Positions 23,735 to 32,578 are shown, numbered from the stretch's first letter. The stretch is 33,042 nucleotides of DNA from an uncultured Rivibacter sp. (GCA_946480925.1 CAMLLU010000063.1:1-33042); one strand, 5' to 3'. The notes: generated by a model from the letters alone, not told the origin. A program made the numbers and translations.

Positions 23735-26614
23735 GTGCGCGCCGACGAACTGCTGAGCATCCTGCAGGAGGAGTTCGACGGATGCCGGCCTGAGATCGAC
23801 GCAATGCTGGCGGCATGGCGCAGCGATCCTGCTGCCGGCCCCGACCATGCGCGTGCCCTGCAGGCGCTCATGCAGCGCATGTCGGCAGCCTGCCTCGTGA
23901 TCGGGCTCGAGGGCATGGCGCAACTGTTCGACTGGATCGGTGCGACCGGGCATGAACTGGCCGGTGAAACCCGCGGCCGACCGGCGGGCGCGGCGCTCGG
24001 CACCTGGTTGACCTGGCTGGGCGGCTGGCACGAAGCGCTGGCACGCTACTGCCGGTCTCGCGAAGGTGACGATGCCGCCTCCGCCATCGTGGACTACGTG
24101 GCCCGATCGCCGCGGCCCATGCGGCTGACCGAGCTGCATTCGCTGGCCGAGGCGCTGCGAAAGGGCCCCAGCCTGCCGCCGGAAGAAGACGACGAGCAGG
24201 CAGCCGGCGATGCCGACGCCACCGACGACGACGTGAGCCTGGCACTGCCCGCCGACGTGGACACAGCGCTCCTCGAGGTGTTCGTGCAGGAGTCTCCGGC
24301 CCACCTGGCACGGCTGGCCGCGGTGACCCAGGCCATGCTCGAAGGCAAGGCGCGCACCGACGAAGTGCTCGAAGCGCAACGCGTGGCGCACACCTTCAAG
24401 GGCAGCGGCAACATCATCGGCATTCGCGGCGTCGCCCGCCTTGCACACCGCCTCGAGGACGTGCTCGCCTTTGCGGCGAACCACCCCTTGCCCGCCGCCC
24501 ACGCGATGCTGCACGACCTGCAGCAGGCCGTGGCCTGCCTCGACCAGATGGTCTATGCACTGCGCGGCGACGAGCAGCCTCCCGCGGATGCGCAGCACTG
24601 GATGCAGCGCATGATCGATTGGGACCGCACCATCCGCGCGGGCGACTTCGATGCGGGCCTGGAGCCGGCTGCCGCCGTTCAAGAGGCGCCCGTCTCCGCG
24701 GCGGCGCCAACGCCCGTTGCAGCGGCGGCCCCCATCGCCATGGTCGCCCCGCCCAGCCCGGCCCAGCACGGCAATCGCCACGCCGCACCCACAGCCGTAC
24801 CGGCACCGGCACCGGCCGCCGAAGCCGACCCCACCGCCATGCTGCGCGTGCCGCTCGCGCTGCTGGAACGCCTCGTCCGCCGCGCCAGCCAGCAGCTGGT
24901 GCTGCACGGCCGGCTGAGCGAACACCTACGCCTGGCCGAACAGCGCATGGCGCAATTGATGGCCACCAACGACCGGCTGCAGCAGCACTTGCGCAGCCTC
25001 GAAATCGCGTTGGACCACCAGGCCGTGTCGCTCCAGGAAACCGCCAGTGAGTCCGGCGTCACGCTCGACCCGCTGGAGATGGACCGCTACACCGAACTGC
25101 ACGAGCTCACGCGCTTCGCCACCGAAATGGCAGCCGACGAGCACGAGCATGCGCAAGGGGCGCGCGCCGAGCTCGAGAAGGCCATGCTGGGCCTGCGAAA
25201 GCATGGCACCGACCTGCGCGAGCAGCACCGCGAGATGAACCAGGCGAGGCTGGTGCCGGTGCGGAACATCGTTCCCCGGCTGCGGCGCACGGTCGCGCAG
25301 ACGGCGGCCGCCACCGGCAAGCAGGTGCGCCTCGAAGTGCAGGGCGAACACGTGCAGCTGGACTCGGCCACGCTCGAGCGCCTGACCGAGCCCCTGCTCC
25401 ATCTCTTGCGCAATGCCGTCGACCACGGCATCGAAAAGCCCGACGACCGCGCCTTGCTCGACAAACCGGCCGAAGGCGTGATCCGGCTCGGCTTCGAACG
25501 CGACGGCAGCACCGTGCGCATCGAGACACGCGACGACGGCCTGGGGCTGGATCTCGGCGCCATCCATTCACGCGCCCGGCAGCTCGGCTTGCTGGACGTG
25601 CAGGCCGAGCCTTCGGCCGACGAACTCACGCAGATGATCCTGCTGCCTGGCTTCTCCACGCGCGACGAGATCACCGAGATCTCGGGCCGTGGCATGGGCC
25701 TGGACGTGGTGGCCGAGCGGCTGCGCGGCCTGAAAGGCAGCATCGCGATCAGCACCGAGCCGCTGGCCGGCACCACCTTCTCGCTCGCCGTGCCGTCGAG
25801 CAGCGGCATCGAATACGTGCTGATGGTGGAAGTGGCGCAACAGCAGTACGCCTTGCCCGCCAGCAGCGTGGTGCAAGTGCTGCCCGCGGGCGACGGTGGC
25901 ATCGAAGGCGGCGAGCTGGTGCACGGCAAGCAGCGCCTGCAGCGCGTGTGGCTGGGCACCCTGCTGGGCCTGCCCCAGCCAGACGACCTGGACACCGCCC
26001 CGCGCCCGCACGTGGTGGTGCGCAGCACCCACGGCGAAACGGCTTTCGCGGTCGATCGTGCGCTCGATGCCCGCGAAGTAGTGCTGCAGGACGTCGGCAA
26101 TTTCCTGCTGCGCGTGCCCGGCGTCGGCAGTGGCCTGCTGCGCCCGGACGGCGGCGTCACCTTCACGCTCGACGTCGAGGCGCTGGCTTCCCCCGGCACG
26201 CCATGGCGCCGGGTCATGCAACAGCACCTGAGCCGGCGCGAGCCGGTCGCGCGCAAGCGCGTGCTGGTGGTCGACGACGCGATCTCCGTGCGCAAGTCGC
26301 TGCAGCAGCTCGTGGGCGACGCGGGCTACGAAGTGCTGCTGGCCCGCGACGGCCAGGACGCGCTGGACGTGCTCTCGCAGCAGCCGGTGAACATCGTGCT
26401 CACCGACCTGGAGATGCCCAGGCTCAACGGCCTGGAGCTCGCGCAACGCATGCGCGGCTCACCCCGCTTCGCGTCCACGCCCATCGTGATGATCACCTCG
26501 CGCAGCTCGGCCAAGCACCGCGCGCTCGCGACGAACGCGGGCGTCGACGTGCTGCTCACAAAACCGCACTCCGAAGAAGAGCTTCTGCACGAGGTGCGAC
26601 GGCTGGTGGCCTGA
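23735..26614 (+). CDS. CheA-type hybrid histidine kinase with receiver (ChpA/PilL-like)
   Basis: The 959-residue kinase carries an Hpt domain with phosphorylatable His219 (VAHTFKGSGNIIG, 217-229). An earlier helical segment (about 1-110) resembles an Hpt but lacks the His-x-x-Lys-Gly motif. After an Ala/Pro linker (311-366) comes a dimerisation helix pair, then the ATPase: N-box LLRNAVDHGIE (557-567), G1 DDGLGLD (600-606), G2 GRGMGLDVV (651-659). A CheW-like domain spans about 690-820 and a receiver 842-957 (VVDDA, acceptor Asp891, Lys943). Known ChpA proteins have up to eight Xpt/Hpt domains; this is a reduced version. The start is GTG at 23735 with GGGAG six bases upstream. It is the last gene of the cluster. 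Confidence 0.92.
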   Translation: MRADELLSILQEEFDGCRPEIDAMLAAWRSDPAAGPDHARALQALMQRMSAACLVIGLEGMAQLFDWIGATGHELAGETRGRPAGAALGTWLTWLGGWHEALARYCRSREGDDAASAIVDYVARSPRPMRLTELHSLAEALRKGPSLPPEEDDEQAAGDADATDDDVSLALPADVDTALLEVFVQESPAHLARLAAVTQAMLEGKARTDEVLEAQRVAHTFKGSGNIIGIRGVARLAHRLEDVLAFAANHPLPAAHAMLHDLQQAVACLDQMVYALRGDEQPPADAQHWMQRMIDWDRTIRAGDFDAGLEPAAAVQEAPVSAAAPTPVAAAAPIAMVAPPSPAQHGNRHAAPTAVPAPAPAAEADPTAMLRVPLALLERLVRRASQQLVLHGRLSEHLRLAEQRMAQLMATNDRLQQHLRSLEIALDHQAVSLQETASESGVTLDPLEMDRYTELHELTRFATEMAADEHEHAQGARAELEKAMLGLRKHGTDLREQHREMNQARLVPVRNIVPRLRRTVAQTAAATGKQVRLEVQGEHVQLDSATLERLTEPLLHLLRNAVDHGIEKPDDRALLDKPAEGVIRLGFERDGSTVRIETRDDGLGLDLGAIHSRARQLGLLDVQAEPSADELTQMILLPGFSTRDEITEISGRGMGLDVVAERLRGLKGSIAISTEPLAGTTFSLAVPSSSGIEYVLMVEVAQQQYALPASSVVQVLPAGDGGIEGGELVHGKQRLQRVWLGTLLGLPQPDDLDTAPRPHVVVRSTHGETAFAVDRALDAREVVLQDVGNFLLRVPGVGSGLLRPDGGVTFTLDVEALASPGTPWRRVMQQHLSRREPVARKRVLVVDDAISVRKSLQQLVGDAGYEVLLARDGQDALDVLSQQPVNIVLTDLEMPRLNGLELAQRMRGSPRFASTPIVMITSRSSAKHRALATNAGVDVLLTKPHSEEELLHEVRRLVA

Positions 26615-26618
26615 GAAA

Positions 26619-26644
26619 GGGCGGGCGGCATTCGCCCACCGCCC
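26619..26644. terminator. Bidirectional stem between the kinase and acetyltransferase genes
   Basis: GGGCGG...CCGCCC with an inner GGCG/CGCC pairing sits between the two convergent stop codons, five bases after the kinase stop. It has A-rich sequence on the left side (GAAAGGG) but no long T-run, so it is a plausible but not a strong terminator. Confidence 0.45.
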
Positions 26645-26649
26645 CGACT

Positions 26650-27195
26650 TCAGGTCGCCGGCCGGTCGATCTGGTAGACGTAGTGCTCCCAGCCGTCGAT
26701 GGAGTTGTCGGGGGCGAGCCGCCCTTGGGCCACCCGCCGCAACCCGGCACGCTCGAGCACGCGCCACGACGCGACGTTGGCCGCGTTGACCGGCACGACG
26801 ACCGAAGGCGCGAGCTGGTAGCTGCGCCATATCCGCTCGAGCGCGGCACGCAACATCGCCGCACCCAGCCCGCGCCGCAGTGCATCGGGCTCGCCGACGA
26901 AGTAGTCCATGCTCACGCCCTCGGCCGGCACCGGCAGCACCGCGGCCAGCTCTTCGACGTAGCCGGGGTTGTCTGCAAAGGTGTACCACTGCACCAGCGC
27001 CACCGGGCGTGGACCTTCATGCACGACGAAGATCTCAGCCGGGTCGGTGCCGTCCACCGTGGGCCCGAAATCGGCTTCCACCGCTTCGGCCGACGTGTCG
27101 TGCGCCCACCATCGCGCCACGTGCGGCTCGGCCAGCCAGCGGCGCAGCAGCGGGAAGTGGCTGCGCGCCAGACGCTCGAAATGCAGGTCATTCAT
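26650..27195 (-). CDS. GNAT family N-acetyltransferase (AacA4/Acetyltransf_8-like)
   Basis: The 181-residue protein has the order of GNAT elements: FERLARSHFPLLRRWLAEPHVARWW at the N-terminus (typical of aminoglycoside 6'-acetyltransferase-like proteins and siderophore acetylases), then IFVVHEGPRPVALVQWYTF (strands 2-4), YFVGEPDALRRGLGAAMLRAAL (acetyl-CoA loop, RRGLGAA), and VVPVNAANVASWRVLERAGLRRVAQG, where Asn and the final Gly-Leu turn are standard. The start is at 27195 with only a weak ribosome site. It is convergent with the kinase gene. The real substrate is unknown; resistance to aminoglycosides should not be assumed from this similarity. Confidence 0.85.
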   Translation of the reverse strand: MNDLHFERLARSHFPLLRRWLAEPHVARWWAHDTSAEAVEADFGPTVDGTDPAEIFVVHEGPRPVALVQWYTFADNPGYVEELAAVLPVPAEGVSMDYFVGEPDALRRGLGAAMLRAALERIWRSYQLAPSVVVPVNAANVASWRVLERAGLRRVAQGRLAPDNSIDGWEHYVYQIDRPAT

Positions 27196-27306
27196 CCGGC
27201 TGCCACATGAAAAACCGCGCCATGCGAGGCGCGCGTTCCGAGGAAGTGGGCGAGAGCGTATCGCGGACAGGCCTTGAGCACTGTGGCACGCACAGTGGAT
27301 GGGGCC

Positions 27307-27333
27307 AAAAAAAAGCCCTCACGAGGAGGGCCT
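27307..27333 (-). terminator. Rho-independent terminator of the carbonic anhydrase gene
   Basis: On the minus strand GGCCCTC-CTCGT-GAGGGC is followed by eight T's (27307-27314). It is about 26 bases after the stop codon at 27359. This is the clearest intrinsic terminator in the window. Confidence 0.85.
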
Positions 27334-27358
27334 TGTCTGTGTCTGGAAAGGCTGGCGC

Positions 27359-28162
27359 TCAGTGATGAACGTGGAAGACCTTGCGCCCGTTCAGCGGTTG
27401 CGTTTCGCGGGAGTTGCCTTCCTCGAACAGGTGCTTGAAGGTGTGGATCTGCTGCTTGGTCAGCTCAACAGGCTTCGTCAGCACCACCCACTGCACGTTC
27501 TCCGGGAAGATGTCGGCGCTGAGCTGGTCTTCGATCGAACCGCCCTGCGCGGTGCAGTTGGTGAAGGTGGAAGGAGCGGTCAGCGAACCGGCGTAGCGCC
27601 AGGAGTCGTCCAGCTTCGGCAGCACCTTGTTGAGGTTGAAGTTGGTCACGGTGACGGCCGACTTCGTGGAGTCTTCCGGCAGATCCCTGCGGTCGAAGAT
27701 CTTGCTCAGTTCGTTGTGAGCGTCGGAGTCCTGCTTGATCATCGCGCCGATCACGAGCAGGGCTTCCGGGTCGCAGGGCAAGGCGCCGGTGCGCAGGTGC
27801 ACGAAGTGCACTTCCATCGGGGTGCTCTTGTCGTTGACCGTGTGCTCCGACGGCGTGTGGAAGTGGAACTGCAGCAGGTCGTACTGCTGGTGGCCGACCA
27901 TGACGTACGAAGAGCCCGACGGCGTGGCGCGCAGCGTGGCCCATTCCTTGTCCACCAGGGGCACGCGGTTCGGGTTGTACGTGTTCACCACGTTCAGCGT
28001 GGCGTTGGACTGATACACCGCCGTGATGTGCGGCGCGTAGTGAACGTCGACAACGTCTTTCTTGTCGATGTTGATGGGGCTCTGGCGCACGCCCTCGGCG
28101 TATGCACCGGCCGCCAGGGCCATCGCAACGGCGAAGACCGTCGTGCGGAAATTGATTTTCAT
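27359..28162 (-). CDS. Periplasmic alpha-type carbonic anhydrase
   Basis: The 267-residue enzyme interconverts CO2 and bicarbonate. A signal peptide (MKINFRTTVFAVAMALAAGAYA) sends it to the periplasm. The mature part starts with VRQSPINID, a family signature. The three zinc histidines are visible: His100 and His102 in QFHFHTPSEH and His119 in MEVHFVH. The Glu of the same strands is also kept. Two cysteines, in ALPCDPE and FTNCTAQ, could form a disulphide. The length is about that of bacterial alpha-carbonic anhydrases. The start is 28162 with a weak CAAGAC site. The gene stands alone with its own terminator and is divergent from the Tae4-like gene; 263 bases between them hold the promoters. 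Confidence 0.93.
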   Translation of the reverse strand: MKINFRTTVFAVAMALAAGAYAEGVRQSPINIDKKDVVDVHYAPHITAVYQSNATLNVVNTYNPNRVPLVDKEWATLRATPSGSSYVMVGHQQYDLLQFHFHTPSEHTVNDKSTPMEVHFVHLRTGALPCDPEALLVIGAMIKQDSDAHNELSKIFDRRDLPEDSTKSAVTVTNFNLNKVLPKLDDSWRYAGSLTAPSTFTNCTAQGGSIEDQLSADIFPENVQWVVLTKPVELTKQQIHTFKHLFEEGNSRETQPLNGRKVFHVHH

Positions 28163-28425
28163 GTCTTGCGTGGATGAGTTGAAAGACCGCGCAAAAGCAG
28201 GAACTCTTGGGATCCCATCAGTGCGAAGTCAACTCCCTTCGCGCGATTCTTGCGATGGATCAATTTGTGGTCATGACGTTTCCGCGACCACTGGATGCCG
28301 ATTCAATGGGCCCTCTATGACGCGGTACGAGCCGTGGCGACGCAACCTAGGGGGAACGCATCTTGAAGTCACTGCTACCCTGCGGACACACGCCTGCCCG
28401 CGTGCAAGACAGGGAGCATTCAAAG

Positions 28426-28893
28426 ATGAGCGTTTTCCACACTCTGTGGGAGAACCACCCCACCGGCGAGCACCCTTGCTCGACCAACGGCAAGAGCAAC
28501 TTCGAAAACCAATGTGCCATCCGCATGGGCGTTGCGTTCACGAAGTCGGGCTTCGACCTCAAGCGTTGGGGCATCCGGCTTTGCTGGCATCACGACAAGA
28601 ACGAAGGTCACGCCCTGGCTGCAGAGGAGATGGCCAGCGCATTGAACCGCATCGCCATTCCCGGCTTGAGCAAGGTCGAAACCTACAAAGGCTCCGACGA
28701 ATGGATCGCGAAGATCCGAGGGCACCGCGGCATCGTGTTCTTCAAGGACTTCTATGGCACGCCGCAAACCGGCGACCACATCGACCTGTGGAACGGCTGG
28801 CGCCTCACATCGGCCGCGTCGCTTATCAGCCTCTACACGCCGCTCGGCAGCAACTACGATAACGGCCGAATCTCGTTCTGGCCCCTCGTATGA
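28426..28893 (+). CDS. tae4: Tae4-type T6SS amidase effector
   Basis: The 155-residue protein matches the type VI secretion amidase effector 4 family, periplasm-acting NlpC/P60-like enzymes that cut peptidoglycan peptides. The catalytic cysteine is in NFENQCAIRMGVAFTKSG (about residues 24-43) and the catalytic histidine in GDHIDLWNGWRLTS (about residues 117-130). Between them GHRGIVFFKDFYG is conserved in Tae4. There is no signal peptide, as expected for a T6SS-delivered protein. AGGGAG precedes the ATG at 28426 at workable spacing. The 3' end overlaps the next gene by ATGA. No T6SS structural gene, Hcp, VgrG or PAAR is in the window, so this is an orphan effector locus. The coding sequence is visibly less GC-rich than its neighbours, which hints at transfer. 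Confidence 0.85.
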   Translation: MSVFHTLWENHPTGEHPCSTNGKSNFENQCAIRMGVAFTKSGFDLKRWGIRLCWHHDKNEGHALAAEEMASALNRIAIPGLSKVETYKGSDEWIAKIRGHRGIVFFKDFYGTPQTGDHIDLWNGWRLTSAASLISLYTPLGSNYDNGRISFWPLV

Positions 28894-29096
28894 AACGCGC
28901 CGCTCTTTCACTGCTCGGAATCGCCTTGGGGCTTTACGCCGCTTGGTGGGGTTCGGCTTTGGCCAGACACCTCTACGTGGACCGCGCGGCCAGCTTCGAC
29001 GATCTCACGCAGGTGATGCTGATTGCCTTTTTCGCTTGCGCTGCCGTACTCTGCCCGTTGTTGGGTTGGGTGGGCTGGGCAATTGGTAGACGTTGA
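28890..29096 (+). CDS. Small two-helix membrane protein coupled to tae4, candidate immunity protein
   Basis: The 68-residue protein starts in a four-base overlap (ATGA, 28890-28893) with the tae4 stop, so the two are translated together. It has a first helix about 5-25 (ALSLLGIALGLYAAWWGSALA), a loop RHLYVDRAASFDDLTQ, and a second helix about 42-65 ending in IGRR. Positive ends (MKR..., ...GRR) place both termini in the cytoplasm and the acidic loop in the periplasm, where Tae4 acts. The normal partner of Tae4 is Tai4, a soluble exported protein about twice as long; this one is not recognisably Tai4. Immunity function is inference from position only. Confidence 0.7.
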   Translation: MKRAALSLLGIALGLYAAWWGSALARHLYVDRAASFDDLTQVMLIAFFACAAVLCPLLGWVGWAIGRR

Positions 29097-29339
29097 CGGC
29101 TTTCTTGCTGCCTCGCCAGCTGTGCTTAACCCCTGCTCATGCTTCTCGACGTCGCGAACTAACGGGTTGAGCAGTTGTGACAATGCTGCTACTTCCTCGT
29201 TGCGCCTTGGCCGTCCTTAGCTTGTGGTGCCTCAGCAGCCGCAGGCCGGAAAGCGTCCTCTCGATGGAAGGTTCGGCTCAATCGTCAGGAGCACAAGCGG
29301 AACTCAGGTGCCAGTCTCCAACCCGCCCCGCTTGCGCCC

Positions 29340-31475
29340 CTACGGCAACACCACCTGCCCCACCGCCCTGGCGACGATGGCATCAGCATCGCGCTGCAAC
29401 AACAAGCGCGACGCCACCAGCTCATTCGCCGCAGCCGTCACCGCCGCCACATACCCCGCCTGGTCACCGTACAGCTCTTCGAGCGAAGGCCGGGTGTCGC
29501 CCGCGGCCAGCCGCTGTGCCTGCGTCTTGTGGAAGGGGATGAACGAGCCGGTGAGGTTGGAGAGGTCCACCACGCCGGCCGCCGCCGGGTAGTTGAACTC
29601 GATGCTGGTACCCAGCGGCGCCCTCGCCTCCACGCTGCGGATGCCGGCCTTGGTGAGGCCGGTGCCCGCATCCACCTGCGGCACGAGGATGGCGTAGTCC
29701 TTGTTCAGGTAGGCCGGCGGCAGCAACGAAGCGATGCCGGATTCGTCTTGCGGTTTGTATTCAGGCCCGAAGTCGAGCAGCGGGAAGCCGTTGTAGCGCG
29801 CGAGGTAGTCGAACGCAGGCACTGCGGTGGGCGTGCCGTTCACCGGCCACTGCACACCTTGCATCGCGGGGAACACCAGCTGGTCCGGCCGCACCAGCGT
29901 GCCGTCGGCCACCTTCGGCACCTGGTTGTCGGGTGGAGCGGCGTCGCGCACCACCCAGTCTTCGAGCGCGATGAAGAGCGCGCGGAAGGTGTCGGTGAAG
30001 TGCACCACGGTGCCGGCCGGGTACACGTTGCGCGTGGGCATGTAGTTGATGCTCGCGGTGCCACCGGGGCCGCCATGCTGCGTGCTGGCGTAGTAGTAGA
30101 TGCGCGCGTTGTCGGGCTGCACGAGGTCGCGTTGGCCGAAGGCATCGGTGAGCACGGGCGAGCCCTGCAGTTGCCAGAACTCGGTGCCCGAGAGGCCGAG
30201 GAAGAACTTCGGGCAGGTGTTGGTGGCGGTGCAGCGCGCCATCACGCCGCCTTTGCGGCCGGTGAGTTCGTCCACGTAGTCGGCCGCCAGCGCGCGCGGT
30301 GCCGTCTGGCCGAAGGCGGTGTGGTCGGTGCGCAGGCCGCCCCCGCCGCCGGGCACGGCGAAGCGGGTGTTGATGTGCGTCTGGCGCGCGGCCACGTGGG
30401 CGTAGAGGCCGTCGAACACCTTGCTGCCGTCGAGCGCCTGGTTGAAGCCCAGGTGCAGGAAGGTCTTCATCGCGTTGCCCGACTGCGAGGTGCCCTGCCC
30501 GATGGCGTGCGTGATGCGCCCGGCCAGCGGGTTGGCATTGCCGTTGCTGTCGGCCGCCTTGCCACGGAAGAAGCTCACCGTGTCGCGCAATGCGGCCAGG
30601 CCCACGCCCATGACCTTCGGGTCCTTGGCCACGTAGACGAGCTCGTAGAGGTATTGCGGGTCGAAGCCACCCTCGAGGCACACCTTGGTGGCGTCTGCCG
30701 TGCCAGGGAAGGCGTTGGCGGCGGCGTCGCAGTTGGCGAACTTCCAGTCGCTCGCGGGAATGACGATGCGCGGGTCGGTCTCGTTGCGGCGGCGCGTAAG
30801 CGAGTAGTCGGGTTGCGTGTTGTCGAGGCTCGCCGGCTCGTAGGGGATCATGGTGCCGTTGAACACGCCGCCGGGCAGGCTCATCACGGGCGTGGCCGCG
30901 GCCGGCACGAACTCGGTCTTGTAGGGGCCGGTGATGGACGAGCCGTCTGCGTTCCTGGCCACCGGCACGGTCACGGTGAGGCGGTTCGGGTTGCTCTTGG
31001 GCACGTCGCCCTGCCAGGCGGAATACAGCAGCACGTAGCCGCGCTCGAGGTACACCGCATCGCTCGGGTTGGCCGTGGGGTTGACGAAGGTGAGCATGTT
31101 GCCGCGGTTGGGCGCGTCGTAGCGCAGCACGCCGCTGGCCTTGCTCATGTCCTTGGGCTTGAGCATCACGAAGTCGGCCTGGTACTCGACCATGCCGCGG
31201 GCATTGACCGGCGCGAGCTTCAGGTCCTGGATGATGGCGTTCTTCGGGTCGTTGGGGTCCACCTCGCCGCTCACCGTGCCGGTGAGGCGCTCGTAGGCGC
31301 CTACGTCGCCATAGGTGCCGGTGAAGTCTTCGGTGGCGGTGATGGCCAGCGTGAGGCGCGGTGTGGCGGCAGGCGTCGTGGGCGTGTCGCCGTCGTCGCC
31401 GCCGCAGGCAACGGCCAGCAGCGCGAGTGCGGCGGTGCCCGTGGCCCAGGCCAAGGTTCGATGCAGTGTCGTCAT
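29340..31475 (-). CDS. Lipoprotein of the Abhydrolase_10-like alpha/beta hydrolase family
   Basis: The 711-residue exported protein begins with a lipoprotein signal (ALALLAVACGGDDGD; Cys24), so it is probably anchored in the outer membrane or secreted. Segments such as GVLRYDAPNRGN, YVLLYSAWQGDV and PASDWKFANCDA are typical of the large alpha/beta hydrolase-domain proteins of PF20091 type, often annotated as hypothetical. A GTSQSG turn (about 328-333) after THAIGQ is the likely nucleophile elbow, with the candidate serine at 330. The TDTFRALFIALEDWV region and the C-terminal SFIPFHKTQAQRLAAGDTRPSLEELYG are also family features. The substrate is unknown, perhaps an ester. It lies downstream of a Bug-type binding protein gene. 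Confidence 0.82.
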   Translation of the reverse strand: MTTLHRTLAWATGTAALALLAVACGGDDGDTPTTPAATPRLTLAITATEDFTGTYGDVGAYERLTGTVSGEVDPNDPKNAIIQDLKLAPVNARGMVEYQADFVMLKPKDMSKASGVLRYDAPNRGNMLTFVNPTANPSDAVYLERGYVLLYSAWQGDVPKSNPNRLTVTVPVARNADGSSITGPYKTEFVPAAATPVMSLPGGVFNGTMIPYEPASLDNTQPDYSLTRRRNETDPRIVIPASDWKFANCDAAANAFPGTADATKVCLEGGFDPQYLYELVYVAKDPKVMGVGLAALRDTVSFFRGKAADSNGNANPLAGRITHAIGQGTSQSGNAMKTFLHLGFNQALDGSKVFDGLYAHVAARQTHINTRFAVPGGGGGLRTDHTAFGQTAPRALAADYVDELTGRKGGVMARCTATNTCPKFFLGLSGTEFWQLQGSPVLTDAFGQRDLVQPDNARIYYYASTQHGGPGGTASINYMPTRNVYPAGTVVHFTDTFRALFIALEDWVVRDAAPPDNQVPKVADGTLVRPDQLVFPAMQGVQWPVNGTPTAVPAFDYLARYNGFPLLDFGPEYKPQDESGIASLLPPAYLNKDYAILVPQVDAGTGLTKAGIRSVEARAPLGTSIEFNYPAAAGVVDLSNLTGSFIPFHKTQAQRLAAGDTRPSLEELYGDQAGYVAAVTAAANELVASRLLLQRDADAIVARAVGQVVLP

Positions 31476-31594
31476 CGTTGTCTCCTGTGTCGTGTGGGTC
31501 GCAGAGGCAAAGGCATGCCTCGCCGGCTGTGCCGCCGGCTTGTCGTTGGTCTGCGTTCAGGGCGGTGCTTCAGCAGGCGTGAAGCACCCACGGG

Positions 31595-32578
31595 TCACTC
31601 GGGCTCGATGCCCGCGGCCTTGATGACCTTGCCCCACTTCTGCGTCTCCGCAGCCTGGAACTTCGCCAGCTCGTCGGGCGTGGTGGTCCAGGCCTCGACG
31701 CCGCTGCTGTCGAAGAAAGCCTTGGCCTCGGCGCTCCTGGCGGCCTGCATGAGCAGCTCGTTGAGCCGCGCCACCACCGGCTGCGGCGTGCCGGCGGGCA
31801 CGTAGGCGGCGAACCAGTAGCCCATGTCGTAGCCTGGCACGCCGGCCTCGGCGATGGTGGGCACCTCGGGCAGCAGCGGGCTGCGCTTCTGCGTCGAATA
31901 GCCCAGCGCCTTCAGCTTGCCGGCCTTCACCTGCGGCAGGCCGGTAGCCGTGTCGGTGATCATGAAGTCGAACTGCCCACCCATCAGGTCGGTCAGCGCC
32001 TGCGGGTTGCTCTTGTAGGGCACGTGCAGGATCTCGGTGCCCGAGAGCTGCTGGAACATCTCGCCCGCCACCCGGCTCGACGAACTGCCGCTGCCGAAGC
32101 TCAGCTTGCCCGGCTGCTGCTTCGCCTTGGCCACCACGTCGGCCACCGTCTTGTAGGGCGCGTCGGCGCGCACCACCATCACCTGCCCGCCCTTGCCCAG
32201 GCCGGTGACCGGCGCGAAGTCCTTCACCGGGTCGTAGGCCAGCTTCTTGTAGAGGTGCTGGTTGGCCGCCTGCGTGGTGTTGGTGGTGATGAGCACGGTG
32301 TAGCCGTCGGCCGGCGCACGCGCAGCCTGTTGCGCGGCCAGCATGCCGCTGGCGCCGGCCTTGTTGTCCACCACCACGGCCTGCTTCGTCTGCGCGGTGA
32401 TGGATTGACCCAGGGCTCGTGCCAGTTGGTCGGTGGCACTCGCTGCCGCGAAGGGCACGACGAAGGTGATGGGCTTTTCAGGGTAGGCGGCCTGCGCCGC
32501 GAAGGGCAGGCCCAGCGCACCGGTGGCGGCCAGCGCGCTGAGTGCAACAAGCGCGCGGCGGGAGATCGAAGGGGTCAT
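31595..32578 (-). CDS. Bug/TctC-type tripartite tricarboxylate transporter binding protein
   Basis: The 327-residue periplasmic binding protein has a signal of Tat flavour (SISRRALVALSALAATG... ending FAAQA). The mature part starts AYPEKPITFVVPFAAASATDQLARALG, followed by VVVDNKAGASGMLAAQQAARAPADGYT, the two signatures of the Bug family, which is greatly expanded in Burkholderiales. DLMGGQFDFMITD and AGKLKALGYSTQKRSPLLPEVPTIAEAG are also diagnostic. The ligand is usually a carboxylate or aromatic acid; nothing tells which here, and no TctA/TctB membrane genes are present. The start at 32578 has ACGGAG at eight bases and overlaps the stop of the AtuA-like gene (ATGA). Confidence 0.93.
   Translation of the reverse strand: MTPSISRRALVALSALAATGALGLPFAAQAAYPEKPITFVVPFAAASATDQLARALGQSITAQTKQAVVVDNKAGASGMLAAQQAARAPADGYTVLITTNTTQAANQHLYKKLAYDPVKDFAPVTGLGKGGQVMVVRADAPYKTVADVVAKAKQQPGKLSFGSGSSSSRVAGEMFQQLSGTEILHVPYKSNPQALTDLMGGQFDFMITDTATGLPQVKAGKLKALGYSTQKRSPLLPEVPTIAEAGVPGYDMGYWFAAYVPAGTPQPVVARLNELLMQAARSAEAKAFFDSSGVEAWTTTPDELAKFQAAETQKWGKVIKAAGIEPE

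Noticed and set aside
26650..27195. Aminoglycoside resistance gene
   Set aside because: The GNAT protein only resembles that branch in general layout; nothing in the sequence shows drug specificity.
29529..31805. 758-codon open frame on the plus strand
   Set aside because: Antisense shadow of the hydrolase lipoprotein gene, with monotonous Val/His/Gly composition and no domain.
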